A stretch of 64,000 nt of DNA from Mycolicibacterium crocinum. GTDB taxonomy: Bacteria > Actinomycetota > Actinomycetes > Mycobacteriales > Mycobacteriaceae. This document shows, in pieces, positions 1 to 8,878 of this stretch (position 1 is the first letter of the stretch; each line of letters opens with the position of its first letter). The notes below the pieces were generated by a model. That model saw only the letters and a program-made list of their open reading frames with translations, had not been told where the DNA came from and did not search any database. A program made the position numbers and the translations under genes. The stretch is from the NCBI RefSeq assembly GCF_022370635.2, contig NZ_CP092362.2:2790001-2854000 (forward strand), read 5' to 3'.

Positions 1-1
1 C

Positions 2-568
2 GACCCGGCGGACGTCGACATCGTGGTCAACACCCACCTGCACACCGACCACGTCGGCTGGAACACCCAACTCGTCGACGGGCGATGGGTGCCGACGTTT
101 CCCAACGCCCGCTACGTGATGCCCGAAGCCGACCACCGTTTCTTCGGCCCCGGCGGCGACGGCGAGAACGACGGTATGCGAACAGTGTTGGCCGACAGCG
201 TGATTCCGGTGACCGAACAGACCCAGCTGTGGTCGGATGACCTGCAGCTCAGCGCGTCGCTGCGGTTACGTCCGGCGGCCGGACACACGCCGGGCTCGTC
301 GGTGCTGTGGCTCGACGCGGGCAGCCCCGCGGTGTTCGTCGGCGACCTGACACACTGCCCGATCCAGATCCGGCGGCCCGACGATGCGTGCGCGTTCGAC
401 GTCGACGCCGCCGCTGCCCGCGGAACCCGCAGGCGGGTGTTCACCGAGGCGGCGCAGGCCCATGCCACTGTCTTTCCCGCGCACTACCCGGGGCACGGGG
501 GTCCGGTGATCGTGGCGCGCGACAACGAGTTCGACGTCAGCGCCTGGGCAGGGCTCGACGCGATCTAA
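2..568 (+). CDS. MBL-fold metallohydrolase, 5' partial
   Basis: The frame is open from the first bases of the window, so the N-terminus lies upstream. The zinc-binding motif HLHTDH followed by VGW sits near residue 12 of the visible part. Further metal-ligand candidates are His in AAGHTPGSS, Asp in VFVGDLTH and His in PAHYPGHG, the usual order for the metallo-beta-lactamase superfamily. It is probably a soluble hydrolase of the lactonase/glyoxalase II-like branch; the substrate cannot be read from sequence. It converges on the membrane-protein gene that follows. In M. tuberculosis aroQ occupies this side of the Rv2536-pepQ block, so this gene is local content. Confidence 0.85.
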   Translation, partial: DPADVDIVVNTHLHTDHVGWNTQLVDGRWVPTFPNARYVMPEADHRFFGPGGDGENDGMRTVLADSVIPVTEQTQLWSDDLQLSASLRLRPAAGHTPGSSVLWLDAGSPAVFVGDLTHCPIQIRRPDDACAFDVDAAAARGTRRRVFTEAAQAHATVFPAHYPGHGGPVIVARDNEFDVSAWAGLDAI

Positions 569-673
569 CTCGGGGCGATGCGTCGAGCGTGCAGCTTGAT
601 GCTGATTTCTCGAAGGATTTCGACGCCAGCCCGCACGCTCGGGGGGCAGATCAGGACTTGTCGGACTTGCCCG

Positions 674-1273
674 TCATGTCGATCTGCTCGGTCGGCTCGT
701 CGCGCTCGGCGGTGGCCACCGGCGAGGTGTGCGCTCGGTGGCGGCGGACTCGTTGTGCCCGAGACCCGCGATGGGTCCCGTCCGGTCGTCCTCACGCGCG
801 GCGTCGAACACGTCCCCGGTGCTGCCGTCCTCGCGGCGACGTTCCTGCGGCGGGCGCTTGCGGTCGACCAGGAAGCGGCCGAGCGCGACGGCGGCGATCG
901 CGGGCACGAACACCATCAGCGCGGTGAACGCCGCGAAGGTGGTGATCTCGCTGATCAGCCCTTCGGCGTACACGTTCTTGTAGAACAGCGAAATGATCCA
1001 GGTGACCAGTCCGCTGAGGATGCCGGCGACGAGTCCGGCCAGCAGCCAGGTCATCGCCAGATCGCGACGGCGGTCCGGGTCGGGCTGGGCGTTGGCGTCG
1101 GCGCGCCCGTCGATCAGGCCCCACAGGAACGACGCGATACCGAACAGCACGACCAGCACGATGCTGATCAGTCCCGCCTTGGTCTCGTAGATGTTGATCA
1201 GCGTGCCTTGCACGATACGAACGATCACCATGCCGGCAGCGAACGCCAGGCCGCGCAACAACCACGTAGTCAT
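674..1273 (-). CDS. Rv2536-like membrane protein (B-4DMT type), C-terminus probably frameshifted
   Basis: About four hydrophobic segments lie in residues 1-140 (starting MTTWLLRGLAFAAGM), followed by a charged cytoplasmic tail. Position next to pepQ-efp-nusB and topology match M. tuberculosis Rv2536, a conserved membrane protein sometimes called a B-4DMT transporter; function unknown. The last 20 or so residues are Arg/Pro/Ser-rich and look out of frame. A neighbouring minus-strand frame encodes the natural-looking tail VATAERDEPTEQ...TGKSDKS ending at 651, so the intact gene probably ends there. A TACGCT hexamer lies 8 nt upstream of the ATG. It is divergent from pepQ with 33 bp between starts. 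Confidence 0.75.
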   Translation of the reverse strand: MTTWLLRGLAFAAGMVIVRIVQGTLINIYETKAGLISIVLVVLFGIASFLWGLIDGRADANAQPDPDRRRDLAMTWLLAGLVAGILSGLVTWIISLFYKNVYAEGLISEITTFAAFTALMVFVPAIAAVALGRFLVDRKRPPQERRREDGSTGDVFDAAREDDRTGPIAGLGHNESAATERTPRRWPPPSATSRPSRST

Positions 1274-1306
1274 GAGTGATGAGCGTAGCGAGTACCGTCA
1301 GCGAAC

Positions 1307-2398
1307 GTGACACATTCCCAACGTCGGGACCGGCTGGCCGCCAAGCTGGCGGCCGACGGATTGGACGCCATCCTGATCAGTGACCTGGTCAACGTGCGTT
1401 ACCTGTCGGGTTTCAGCGGGTCGAACGCGGCGCTACTGGTGTTCGCCGGCGACACGCCCGACGTGTTGGCCACCGATTCTCGCTATCGGACGCAGGCCGC
1501 GCAGCAGGCGCCGGACCTGGAAACCGTGATCGAACGCGCCTGCGGACGCCACCTGGTCGGCCGCGCGGTGGCCGACGGGGCCCGCCGGATCGGCTTCGAA
1601 AGCCACGTCGTCACCGTCGACGGGTTCGACGTGCTGGCCCGCGAGGTAGACGACCAGCCGGCAGCCGAGCTGGTCCGCACCTCCGGCCGGGTCGAAGCGC
1701 TGCGCGAGATCAAAGATGCCGGTGAGCTCGCGCTGCTGCGGCTGGCCTGCGAGGCCGCCGACGCGGCGCTGTCGGTGCTGGTCAGCAGCGACGGGCTGCG
1801 GCCCGGGCGCACCGAGAAGGAGGTCGGTCGGCAGCTCGAGGCGCTGATGCTCGAGCACGGCGCGGACGGCCCGTCGTTCGAGACCATCGTGGCCACCGGC
1901 GCCAACTCGGCGATCCCGCACCACCGGCCGGCCGACGCGGTGCTGGCCGCCGGTGACTTCGTCAAGATCGACTTCGGCGCACTGGTCGGCGGCTACCACT
2001 CGGACATGACCCGCACTTTCGTGCTGGGCACGGCGGCGGACTGGCAGCGCGAGATCTACCAGCTGGTCGCCGCGGCGCAGCGGGCAGGCCGGGAGGCACT
2101 GGACGTCGGCGCGGAACTGCGTGACGTGGACGGCGCGGCCCGGCAGGTGATCGTCGACGCCGGATATGGCGAGTTCTTCGGCCACGGCCTGGGGCATGGC
2201 GTCGGATTGCAGATCCACGAAGCACCGGGAATCAACTCCGCTGCCGCCGGTACACTGCTTGCTGGCTCCGTGGTGACCGTGGAACCCGGTGTCTACCTGC
2301 CCGACCGTGGCGGTGTCCGCATCGAGGACACCCTGGTCGTCGGCGACCGGAGCGAACTGCTGACCCGGTTCCCCAAGGAACTGGCTGTCCTGACCTAG
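1307..2398 (+). CDS. pepQ: Xaa-Pro peptidase, M24 family
   Basis: A 363-residue cytoplasmic metallopeptidase expected to cleave the bond before proline in Xaa-Pro peptides. Residues 1-130 form the creatinase N-domain ([14 protein letters not shown]). The C-terminal pita-bread domain carries all five metal ligands: D222 (KIDFGA), D233 (HSDMTRT), H297 (GHGLGHGVG), E326 (TVEPGVY) and E340 (RIEDT). Start is GTG at 1307; a TACCGT hexamer 8 nt upstream could give a near-leaderless transcript. The efp start lies 14 bp after its stop, an order conserved in mycobacteria (Rv2535c-Rv2534c), so the two are probably cotranscribed. Confidence 0.93.
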   Translation: MTHSQRRDRLAAKLAADGLDAILISDLVNVRYLSGFSGSNAALLVFAGDTPDVLATDSRYRTQAAQQAPDLETVIERACGRHLVGRAVADGARRIGFESHVVTVDGFDVLAREVDDQPAAELVRTSGRVEALREIKDAGELALLRLACEAADAALSVLVSSDGLRPGRTEKEVGRQLEALMLEHGADGPSFETIVATGANSAIPHHRPADAVLAAGDFVKIDFGALVGGYHSDMTRTFVLGTAADWQREIYQLVAAAQRAGREALDVGAELRDVDGAARQVIVDAGYGEFFGHGLGHGVGLQIHEAPGINSAAAGTLLAGSVVTVEPGVYLPDRGGVRIEDTLVVGDRSELLTRFPKELAVLT

Positions 2399-2412
2399 GA
2401 GAACGACCGACT

Positions 2413-2976
2413 GTGGCATCCACTGCCGACTTCAAGAACGGCCTCGTGCTGAACATCGACGGCCAGCTCTGGCAGATCATCGAGTTTCAGCACGTCAAAC
2501 CGGGTAAGGGCCCGGCGTTCGTGCGCACCAAGCTCAAGAACATCCTCTCCGGCAAGGTCGTCGACAAGACGTACAACGCCGGGGTGAAGGTGGAGACGGC
2601 GACCGTCGACCGGCGCGACGCCACCTACCTCTACCGCGACGGTTCGGATTTCGTGTTTATGGACTCCGAGGACTTCGAGCAGCACCCGCTGCCCGAGGCG
2701 TTGGTCGGTCGCATGGCCGGCTTCCTGCTCGAGGGCATGCCGGTGCAGATCGCGTTCAACGAGGGGTCGCCGCTGTACCTGGAGCTGCCGGTGACGGTCG
2801 AGCTCGAGGTCAGCCACACCGAGCCCGGCCTGCAGGGCGACCGGTCCAGCGCGGGCACCAAGCCCGCGACCCTGGAGACCGGGGCCGAGATCCAGGTGCC
2901 GCTGTTCATCAACACCGGCGACAAGCTCAAGGTCGATTCCCGCGACGGCAGCTACCTGGGGCGTGTGAACGCCTGA
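2413..2976 (+). CDS. efp: Elongation factor P
   Basis: 187 residues with the three-domain EF-P fold; it binds between ribosomal P and E sites and rescues stalling at polyproline stretches. The loop reads KPGKGPAF with the tip lysine at K32. This PGKGP form is the actinobacterial type, reported to work without lysine modification; no epmA/ymfI-type modification gene is seen in the window. The C-terminal OB domain ends in the conserved [11 protein letters not shown]. Start GTG at 2413 is preceded by AGGAGA at 2397-2402. nusB begins 1 bp after the stop. Confidence 0.97.
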   Translation: MASTADFKNGLVLNIDGQLWQIIEFQHVKPGKGPAFVRTKLKNILSGKVVDKTYNAGVKVETATVDRRDATYLYRDGSDFVFMDSEDFEQHPLPEALVGRMAGFLLEGMPVQIAFNEGSPLYLELPVTVELEVSHTEPGLQGDRSSAGTKPATLETGAEIQVPLFINTGDKLKVDSRDGSYLGRVNA

Positions 2977-2977
2977 T

Positions 2978-3457
2978 ATGGCCGACCGCAAGGCCGACAA
3001 GGGTCGGCATCAGGCGCGCAAGCGCGCCGTCGACCTGCTGTTCGAGGCCGAGGCCCGCGGCCTGACGCCGGCCGAGGTGGCCGATGCGCGCATCGCGCTG
3101 GCCGAGGCTAACTCCGAGGTGTCGGCGCTGAATCCGTATACGGTTACCGTCGCCCGCGGTGTCACGACGAACTCGGCCCATATCGACGAGTTGATCACCT
3201 CGCACCTGCAGGGCTGGACGCTGGAGCGGCTGCCCGCGGTGGACCGGGCGATCTTGCGGGTGGCGGTCTGGGAGTTGCTGCACGCCGAGGACGTTCCGGA
3301 GCCGGTGGCCGTCGACGAGGCGGTCGAGCTGGCCAAGGAGCTGTCGACCGATGAGTCGCCGGGCTTTGTCAACGGGGTGCTGGGCCAGGTGATGCTGGTG
3401 ACCCCCCAGATCCGTGCGGCCGCCGCCGCGGTCCGGGGCGCGACGCCCGAGGCGTAA
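2978..3457 (+). CDS. nusB: Transcription antitermination factor NusB
   Basis: 159 residues, all-helical NusB fold; it pairs with NusE (S10) on boxA RNA for antitermination of rRNA operons. Typical motifs are [19 protein letters not shown] at the N-terminus, [16 protein letters not shown] in the middle and the C-terminal [11 protein letters not shown] helix. ATG at 2978 follows the efp stop by one base, so it is the last gene of pepQ-efp-nusB. Its TAA stop overlaps the -10 element proposed for the next gene. Confidence 0.96.
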   Translation: MADRKADKGRHQARKRAVDLLFEAEARGLTPAEVADARIALAEANSEVSALNPYTVTVARGVTTNSAHIDELITSHLQGWTLERLPAVDRAILRVAVWELLHAEDVPEPVAVDEAVELAKELSTDESPGFVNGVLGQVMLVTPQIRAAAAAVRGATPEA

Positions 3458-3460
3458 TCT
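3455..3460 (+). promoter_or_regulatory. -10 element TAATCT, leaderless methyltransferase transcript
   Basis: TAATCT fits the mycobacterial TANNNT -10 consensus and ends 7 nt before the ATG at 3468. This implies transcription starting at the start codon. The first three bases are also the nusB stop codon. Confidence 0.55.
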
Positions 3461-3467
3461 CCCCGGC

Positions 3468-4301
3468 ATGGACGCCGAGGAGCACTTCGCGACCCTGGCC
3501 GCGGTCTGGGACGAGCACGCGGAAGCCATGGACGCCGCGATGGGCGAGCACGGCTGGGCGGCACGGGCTGCGCTGGCCGCCGCTCCGGGCGAACGGGTCA
3601 TCGACGTGGGTTGCGGGGCCGGGCTTTCTGCGGTCGCGCTGGGCGCCGACGGCTGGGTGGCCGCGGTGGACGTGGCGGCCGAGATGGTGGCCGCCGCCGC
3701 TCGGCGCATGTCGGCGGCCGGTGTGCACGGGGTGGCGGTAACCGCCGACGCCGGGACCGCCGACCTGGTCGAGGTGGCCGGTGCCGGGGTGCCGTTCGAC
3801 GCCGTGCACGCGCGGTTCGGCTTGATGTTCTTCGACGATCCAGAGTCGGCTCTGCGCAACATCTTTCGAGCGCTGCGCCCCGGTGGCCGACTGGCCGCGT
3901 CGGTGTGGCAGCAGCTGCTCGACAATCTTTGGATGGTGCTGACGACCGCGACGGCAATGCCGATCCTCGGTGCGCAACGGCCGCCCTTGCCCGAACCCGG
4001 CCAACCCGGGCCGTTCTCGATGGCCGACCCCGATGCGACCACCGCGCTGCTGACCGGGGCGGGCTTCGTCGACGTGGCGATCCGCCCGGTCGACGCGCCC
4101 TTCCTGTTCGAGGGTGACGGTCGCGCCGCGGCGGAGCGGGTACTGAGCGCCGGGCCACTCGGACCGGCGTTCCTGGCGGCCGACGCGATCACACGCCGGG
4201 AGGCGGTCGCCGGCGTGGTCGCCGCACTGGACCAATACCGTAGTCCGACCGGCTATCTGGTCCCGGCCGCGTCCTGGTGTGTGACGGCGCGGCGACCCTG
4301 A
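3468..4301 (+). CDS. Class I SAM-dependent methyltransferase
   Basis: 277 residues. Motif I ERVIDVGCGAGLSAVAL (about 42-58) and motif II VAAVDVAAEMV show a Rossmann-type methyltransferase binding S-adenosylmethionine. FDAVHARFGLMFFDDP and ALRPGGRLAASVW are the usual later motifs. Substrate unknown. An upstream in-frame start at 3414 lies inside nusB; ATG 3468 is chosen because it has a TANNNT -10 at 7 nt and begins the conserved part. Its TGA shares one base with the following TetR start, so the pair is translationally coupled. Confidence 0.88.
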   Translation: MDAEEHFATLAAVWDEHAEAMDAAMGEHGWAARAALAAAPGERVIDVGCGAGLSAVALGADGWVAAVDVAAEMVAAAARRMSAAGVHGVAVTADAGTADLVEVAGAGVPFDAVHARFGLMFFDDPESALRNIFRALRPGGRLAASVWQQLLDNLWMVLTTATAMPILGAQRPPLPEPGQPGPFSMADPDATTALLTGAGFVDVAIRPVDAPFLFEGDGRAAAERVLSAGPLGPAFLAADAITRREAVAGVVAALDQYRSPTGYLVPAASWCVTARRP

Positions 4302-4858
4302 TGCCGGGTGCGTCAGGCGGTCGGCTGAGTGCGACCGACTGGGTGGAGGCCGGCTTCTCGCTGCTGGCCACCGACGGTGTCAAGGCGCTGACCGTCGGGC
4401 GGCTGTGCGAGCGCGTCGGTGCGACCAAGGGCAGCTTCTACTGGCACTTCGCCGACATCGGCGCCTACCGGCGGGCAATGGCCGACACCTGGGCCGAGGT
4501 GAACGACACCGACCGCGCCGAGTTCGCCGGGCTTGCCGAACTGCCCCCGCGGGAGCGGCTCGCCCGGATGATGAGAGCCCTTCTCGGTCAACGGCATTGG
4601 ATGCTGGAGCGGGCTATGCGCGAGTGGGCGCGTACCGACGCCGACATCGCCGCGGCGGTGTCGGCCTCCGACCGGCGGGTGCGCCGCGCGGTGCGGCAGG
4701 CCTACCTCGACGACGGCTTCAGCGCCGCCGACGCCGACGTCCGAGCCGACGCGACGTTCGCGGCCGGCGTGGGATTCCTGCACCTGTCCGCGACCGCCCC
4801 CGGCCCGAAAGCCGCAGCGCAGCAACAACGTTTCCTCGACATCATGCTGCGGCACTAA
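4301..4858 (+). CDS. TetR/AcrR-family transcriptional regulator
   Basis: 185 residues. The N-terminal helix-turn-helix (about residues 29-50, TVGRLCERVGATKGSFYWHF) is a classic TetR DNA-binding domain; the rest is the ligand-binding domain. ATG 4301 overlaps the methyltransferase stop (TGATG). An in-frame ATG at 4277 lies inside the methyltransferase and is less likely. An 8+8 bp inverted repeat begins 3 bp after the gene and sits over the promoter of the flavoprotein gene, the probable target. Ligand unknown; repression is expected from the family. Confidence 0.9.
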   Translation: MPGASGGRLSATDWVEAGFSLLATDGVKALTVGRLCERVGATKGSFYWHFADIGAYRRAMADTWAEVNDTDRAEFAGLAELPPRERLARMMRALLGQRHWMLERAMREWARTDADIAAAVSASDRRVRRAVRQAYLDDGFSAADADVRADATFAAGVGFLHLSATAPGPKAAAQQQRFLDIMLRH

Positions 4859-4860
4859 GA

Positions 4861-4880
4861 ACCATACCAAAAGGTATGGT
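4861..4880. promoter_or_regulatory. Probable TetR operator (8-4-8 inverted repeat)
   Basis: ACCATACC and GGTATGGT are perfect reverse complements separated by AAAA. The right arm touches the -10 hexamer of the downstream gene, so a bound dimer would block RNA polymerase. Assignment to the adjacent TetR protein is inferred from position. Confidence 0.7.
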
Positions 4881-4885
4881 AGCGT
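4880..4885 (+). promoter_or_regulatory. -10 element TAGCGT, leaderless flavoprotein transcript
   Basis: TAGCGT ends 6 nt before ATG 4892 and abuts the inverted repeat at 4861-4880. The predicted transcript would start at or near the start codon. Confidence 0.6.
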
Positions 4886-4891
4886 CGGCTG

Positions 4892-6031
4892 ATGATCAGC
4901 GACGACTTCGTGGCACGTCTGGCGCAGCGCGCGGCCGAGGCCGAAGAGTTGCGCCGCCTCCCGGACGCCACCATCGCCGACTTCCGTGCCAGCGGCCTGG
5001 CCCGGCTGCTGTTGCCGGCCCGCTACGGCGGTGAGCAGGCGCCGTTCCCCGCGATTTTGGAACCGGTGCGGCGGATGGCGCACGGCTGCGCGTCCAGCGC
5101 CTGGACGTTGGGTTTCTACACGCTGCACAACTGGATGCTGGCACTGTTCGGCGAGCGGGCGCAGGACGAGGTGTTCGCCGGCGGCCCGGTGCTGTGTCCG
5201 GCGCCGTTGGCGCCGAACGGCCGCGGCGTCCCGGTCGACGGCGGGGTGCGATTGTCCGGGCGATGGTCGTGGGCCACCGGGATCATGGCCGCCGACTGGG
5301 TGATGGTGGGCGCGCTATGCGGGCCCGATGACGGGATGTATCCCGCGCTGGTTCTGCTGCCTGCCGACGATGTTGCGGTGCAGGATGTGTGGCACACCGA
5401 CGGAATGCGGGGGACTGGATCCCACGACGTTCTGGTGAACGACGTCTTCGTGCCCGAGCACCGGCTGGTCGGGGTGATCGACGTGTACGGCGGCACTGCT
5501 CCGGGTGCCGCGCTGCACGACGCGAGCGCCTACCGCTGGCCGATGGTCCCCGCGCTGGCACTGCTCGCGGCGATGCCGGCGCTGGGTGCGGCCGAGGCCG
5601 TCGCCGACGGGTTCGCCACCCGCCTCGGCGAACGGGTGCTGGCCTACTCGGGCGTCGCGCAGAAGCAGCAGCCTGCCGCGCAGATCCGCCTCGGCGACGC
5701 CCGGGTGCGGCTGCGCGCCCTGCACGGACTGCTGAGCGACACCGTCGAGACGATCGAGGGCATGGTCGACGAGGGTGCCCGGATACCGCGCGCCGTGCGT
5801 GCCCAGGCCCGGGTCGCGGCCGCGCACATCGTGCACGAATCCCGCGCCGTCGTCGCCGACCTTCTCGAATCATCCGGTGCCAGTGCGCATTTCCTGCACA
5901 ATCCGCTGCAACGCGCCAAGCGCGACATCGACGTCATCTCCGGCCACGTGGTGTTCGACTACGACGTCAGCCGCGAACTCGCCGGTGCGTGCGAAATCGG
6001 AGCGCCGGTCTCGCCGATCGCGATGGTCTAG
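4892..6031 (+). CDS. Acyl-CoA dehydrogenase-fold flavoprotein, group D monooxygenase-like
   Basis: 379 residues with the acyl-CoA dehydrogenase fold: N-terminal helical domain (GLARLLLPARYGG), middle beta domain (LSGRWSWATGIMAADWVMVGA) and a C-terminal helical domain ending FLHNPLQRAKRDIDVISGH. The last motif resembles HsaA and other reduced-flavin-dependent hydroxylases rather than true dehydrogenases, and no obvious catalytic Glu of short-chain ACADs was found. Such enzymes need FMNH2/FADH2 from a partner reductase, which is not seen nearby. It probably hydroxylates an aromatic or related compound under TetR control; the substrate is unknown. Confidence 0.82.
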   Translation: MISDDFVARLAQRAAEAEELRRLPDATIADFRASGLARLLLPARYGGEQAPFPAILEPVRRMAHGCASSAWTLGFYTLHNWMLALFGERAQDEVFAGGPVLCPAPLAPNGRGVPVDGGVRLSGRWSWATGIMAADWVMVGALCGPDDGMYPALVLLPADDVAVQDVWHTDGMRGTGSHDVLVNDVFVPEHRLVGVIDVYGGTAPGAALHDASAYRWPMVPALALLAAMPALGAAEAVADGFATRLGERVLAYSGVAQKQQPAAQIRLGDARVRLRALHGLLSDTVETIEGMVDEGARIPRAVRAQARVAAAHIVHESRAVVADLLESSGASAHFLHNPLQRAKRDIDVISGHVVFDYDVSRELAGACEIGAPVSPIAMV

Positions 6032-6036
6032 AGAGC

Positions 6037-7239
6037 CTAGAGACCGAGCGCACCGTAGGTGCGGCGGACGAACTTCGGCTGTACCGACTGCAGCTTGGCC
6101 AGCGAGGTGTTGCCTGCCACCGCGGCGGCCGGTGCGCTCAGGTTCGGATAGTTCTGGATCAGGTAGATCAGGATCAGGTCGTTGGCAGGGTCGGCCTGCC
6201 ACCATGTGCCGTAGGCGCCGGGCCAGCTGAAGGTGCCCAACCCGCCGGGGCCGTACAACTGCGCGGATTTCGCCGGATCGGTGACCACCGAGAGGTTCAG
6301 ACCGAAGCCGCGGCCCATCCAGAACGGCAGGCCGAGGAACGGGAACTTCTTCTGCTCCTCGGTCAGCCGGTCGGCGCGCATCAGCCGCACCGACTCCTCG
6401 GAGAGGACCCGCACCCCGTCGACGGTGCCGCCGCCCAGCAGCATCCGGGCGAACCGCAGGTAATCATCGACGGTCGTCACCAGACTCGCACCGCCCTGGC
6501 AGAAGCGGGGTTCGGTGACCGGTATCGGGCCCATCGCGTCGTGCTGCAGGCCGGACTCCTCGTCGAGGCGATACATCGTGGCCGCCCGGGCGCGTTTGTC
6601 GGGGGAGATGAAGAACCCGGTGTCGGGCATCCCGAGTGGTTCGAAGATCCGCTCGGTGAGCACGGCCTGCAGGGACTTGCCTTCGATCCGGGACAGGACG
6701 ATGCCCAGGACGTCGGTGGCGTGGCTGTAGGTGAGCCGCTCGCCGGGCTGGTGCACCAGCGGCAGCTGCGCGACCTCGGCCAGCCAGTGGTCCTGGTCCT
6801 GGCGGAACGAGACCCGGCCGTAGGCGCGGCTGATCGGACCGGTCACCGAGAACACATAGGCCAGCCCGCTGCGGTGAGTCATCAGGTCGTCGATCGTGAT
6901 CGGCCGGCGCGCAGGCACCGTCTGATCCAGCGGACCGGTCGGATTCACCAGCACCTGCAGGTCGGCCAGCTCCGGCAGCCAGCGGGTGACGGGATCGGAC
7001 AGTGTGAGCTTGCCCTCCTCGAGCAGGCTCATCGCCGCCGCCACCGTCACCGGCTTGGTCATCGAGGCGACCCGGAAGATCGTGTCCCGCTGCATGGGTA
7101 GTCCGGCTTCGACGTCGCGATAGCCGATCTCGTTGACCTGCAACAGATTTCCACGTTGCCACGCGAGAGTGACGGCTCCGGCCAGCACTCCGGTGTCGAC
7201 TGCCTGCACGACGGAGGTGCGGTTGTCACCGAGATTCAC
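6037..7239 (-). CDS. Serine hydrolase, beta-lactamase class C / EstB-like
   Basis: 400 residues. The active-site tetrad SMTK is at S59-K62 ([11 protein letters not shown]). Y171-S-H173 ([11 protein letters not shown]) fits the catalytic Tyr of the esterase EstB/class C family. No signal peptide is evident, so a cytoplasmic esterase or transesterase is more likely than a secreted beta-lactamase. Start is GTG at 7239, 7 nt after a TAGAAT -10 on the minus strand, so probably leaderless. It is divergent from pyrR and converges on the flavoprotein gene with 5 bp between. Substrate unknown. Confidence 0.85.
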   Translation of the reverse strand: MNLGDNRTSVVQAVDTGVLAGAVTLAWQRGNLLQVNEIGYRDVEAGLPMQRDTIFRVASMTKPVTVAAAMSLLEEGKLTLSDPVTRWLPELADLQVLVNPTGPLDQTVPARRPITIDDLMTHRSGLAYVFSVTGPISRAYGRVSFRQDQDHWLAEVAQLPLVHQPGERLTYSHATDVLGIVLSRIEGKSLQAVLTERIFEPLGMPDTGFFISPDKRARAATMYRLDEESGLQHDAMGPIPVTEPRFCQGGASLVTTVDDYLRFARMLLGGGTVDGVRVLSEESVRLMRADRLTEEQKKFPFLGLPFWMGRGFGLNLSVVTDPAKSAQLYGPGGLGTFSWPGAYGTWWQADPANDLILIYLIQNYPNLSAPAAAVAGNTSLAKLQSVQPKFVRRTYGALGL

Positions 7240-7246
7240 CGTCAGG

Positions 7247-7252
7247 ATTCTA
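7247..7252 (-). promoter_or_regulatory. -10 element TAGAAT of the serine hydrolase
   Basis: On the minus strand TAGAAT is followed by 7 nt and then the GTG start at 7239, consistent with a leaderless transcript. Confidence 0.6.
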
Positions 7253-7315
7253 CTGACCGGCGTGTTTCGCGATCGTTGGCGTTCACCTGTTAAGCTGCCC
7301 CGCAGTTCGACATCC

Positions 7316-7350
7316 TTTAACGATCCGTCCAGAGAGGCGGAGAAGGAGGT
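7316..7350 (+). promoter_or_regulatory. PyrR-binding RNA hairpin overlapping the pyrR ribosome binding site
   Basis: The segment GTCCAGAGAGGC (7327-7338) followed by GGAGAAGG closely fits the PyrR RNA consensus (RUCCNGNGAGRY...). UCCG 7324-7327 pairs with CGGA 7338-7341 across a U bulge, CC/GG extends the stem, and the loop is AGAGA. The Shine-Dalgarno GGAGAAGGAGG (7339-7349) overlaps the 3' arm. In M. smegmatis PyrR is known to repress translation at such a site, so UMP-bound PyrR would shut down the pyr operon here. Confidence 0.85.
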
Positions 7351-7361
7351 CCGGAAAGCTC

Positions 7362-7928
7362 GTGGGCTCTACCGACCGCGAATTGATGTCCGATGCGGAC
7401 GTCGCTCGAACCGTTTCCCGCATCGCCCATCAGATCATCGAGAAAACCGCTCTCGACGGCCCCGATGCACCCCGCGTCATCCTCCTCGGCATCCCCACCC
7501 GTGGCGTCACCCTGGCCAACCGGCTGGCCGGCAAGATCCACGAATTCGCGGGCGTCACCGTCGAGCGCGGCGGTCTGGACATCACGCTCTACCGCGACGA
7601 CCTGGACTTCAAACCGCCCCGCGCGCTCGAAGAGACCTCGATCCCGGCGGGCGGCATCGACGGCGCGCTGGTGATCCTCGTCGACGATGTGCTCTACACC
7701 GGCCGGTCGGTGCGCTCCGCACTCGACGCGTTGCGCGACATCGGCAGGCCCAAGGTCGTGCAACTGGCGGTCCTCGTCGACCGCGGCCACCGCGAGCTGC
7801 CGCTCCGCGCCGACTACGTCGGAAAGAACGTACCCACCTCGCGCAGCGAGAACGTGAAGGTGAGGTTGATCGAGGACGACGGCGTGGAAGGTATCTGGAT
7901 CGCACCGCAGGGAGGGCCCGCCAGATGA
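7362..7928 (+). CDS. pyrR: PyrR, pyr operon regulator / uracil phosphoribosyltransferase
   Basis: 188 residues. The PRPP-binding motif [18 protein letters not shown] (about 105-122) is diagnostic of type I phosphoribosyltransferases; [14 protein letters not shown] is the usual PyrR N-terminal motif. It senses UMP/UTP versus PRPP and binds the leader hairpin directly upstream; many PyrRs also make UMP from uracil. Start GTG 7362 lies 12 nt after the strong GGAGAAGGAGG. ATGA overlap with pyrB. Confidence 0.97.
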   Translation: MGSTDRELMSDADVARTVSRIAHQIIEKTALDGPDAPRVILLGIPTRGVTLANRLAGKIHEFAGVTVERGGLDITLYRDDLDFKPPRALEETSIPAGGIDGALVILVDDVLYTGRSVRSALDALRDIGRPKVVQLAVLVDRGHRELPLRADYVGKNVPTSRSENVKVRLIEDDGVEGIWIAPQGGPAR

Positions 7929-8878
7929 CGATCAGACATCTGCTCTCGGCGGGGGACCTGACCCGCGACGAGGCCACCGCGATCCTCGACGACGCCGACC
8001 GGTTCCGGCAGGCGCTGCTCGGCCGCGAGGTCAAGAAGCTGCCGACGCTGCGCGGACGCACGATCATCACGATGTTCTACGAGAACTCCACCCGCACCCG
8101 GGTGTCGTTCGAGGTGGCCGGTAAGTGGATGAGCGCCGACGTGATCAACGTCAGCGCCTCGGGCTCCTCGGTGGCCAAAGGAGAATCCCTGCGTGACACC
8201 GCGCTGACGCTGCGCGCGGCCGGCGCCGATGCCCTGATCATCCGGCACCCGGCCTCCGGGGCGGCGCAGCAACTGGCGGAGTGGACACTGGAACCCGACG
8301 GCACCGGGCCGTGCGTCATCAACGCTGGTGACGGCACTCACGAGCACCCCACCCAGGCGCTGCTGGACGCGCTGACGCTGCGCCAGCGCCTCGGCGACAT
8401 CGAGGGCCGCCGCGTGGTGATCGTCGGCGACATCCTGCACAGTCGGGTGGCGCGGTCGAACGTGTCGCTGCTGGCGACGCTCGGCGCCGAGGTGGTGCTG
8501 GTGTCGCCGCCCACGCTGCTGCCGGTGGGGGTGGCCGACTGGCCGGTGACGGTGTCGCACGATCTCGACGCCGAACTGCCCGCCGCCGACGCGGTGATGA
8601 TGCTGCGGGTACAGGCCGAACGGATGAACGGCGGATTCTTCCCCTCCGAGCGGGAGTACTCCATCCGGTACGGGCTGTCCGATCGCAGGCAGGCCGTACT
8701 TCCCGGACATGCGGTAGTGCTGCACCCCGGCCCGATGCTGCGCGGCATGGAGATCTCCTACGCGGTGGCAGATTCGACGCAATCGGCTGTGCTGCAACAG
8801 GTTTCCAACGGTGTGCACGTCCGGATGGCGGTGCTCTTCCATCTGCTGGTCGGCACGGACGAGGCGGTGTCGGTATGA
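7925..8878 (+). CDS. pyrB: Aspartate carbamoyltransferase catalytic subunit
   Basis: 317 residues; condenses carbamoyl phosphate and aspartate to carbamoyl-aspartate, the committed step of pyrimidine synthesis. Carbamoyl-phosphate binding motif S55-T-R-T-R59, catalytic-region K85 ([12 protein letters not shown]), H141 in HPTQ, and the C-terminal HPGPMLRG loop are all present. No pyrI regulatory-chain gene is nearby, as expected in actinobacteria. ATG 7925 overlaps the pyrR stop; the 3' end overlaps pyrC by ATGA. Confidence 0.98.
   Translation: MTIRHLLSAGDLTRDEATAILDDADRFRQALLGREVKKLPTLRGRTIITMFYENSTRTRVSFEVAGKWMSADVINVSASGSSVAKGESLRDTALTLRAAGADALIIRHPASGAAQQLAEWTLEPDGTGPCVINAGDGTHEHPTQALLDALTLRQRLGDIEGRRVVIVGDILHSRVARSNVSLLATLGAEVVLVSPPTLLPVGVADWPVTVSHDLDAELPAADAVMMLRVQAERMNGGFFPSEREYSIRYGLSDRRQAVLPGHAVVLHPGPMLRGMEISYAVADSTQSAVLQQVSNGVHVRMAVLFHLLVGTDEAVSV

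Noticed and set aside
5389..7101. A 570-codon plus-strand frame over the flavoprotein end and the serine hydrolase
   Set aside because: It is Arg/Ala-rich, out of frame with the flavoprotein and antisense to the hydrolase, both of which have clear motifs.
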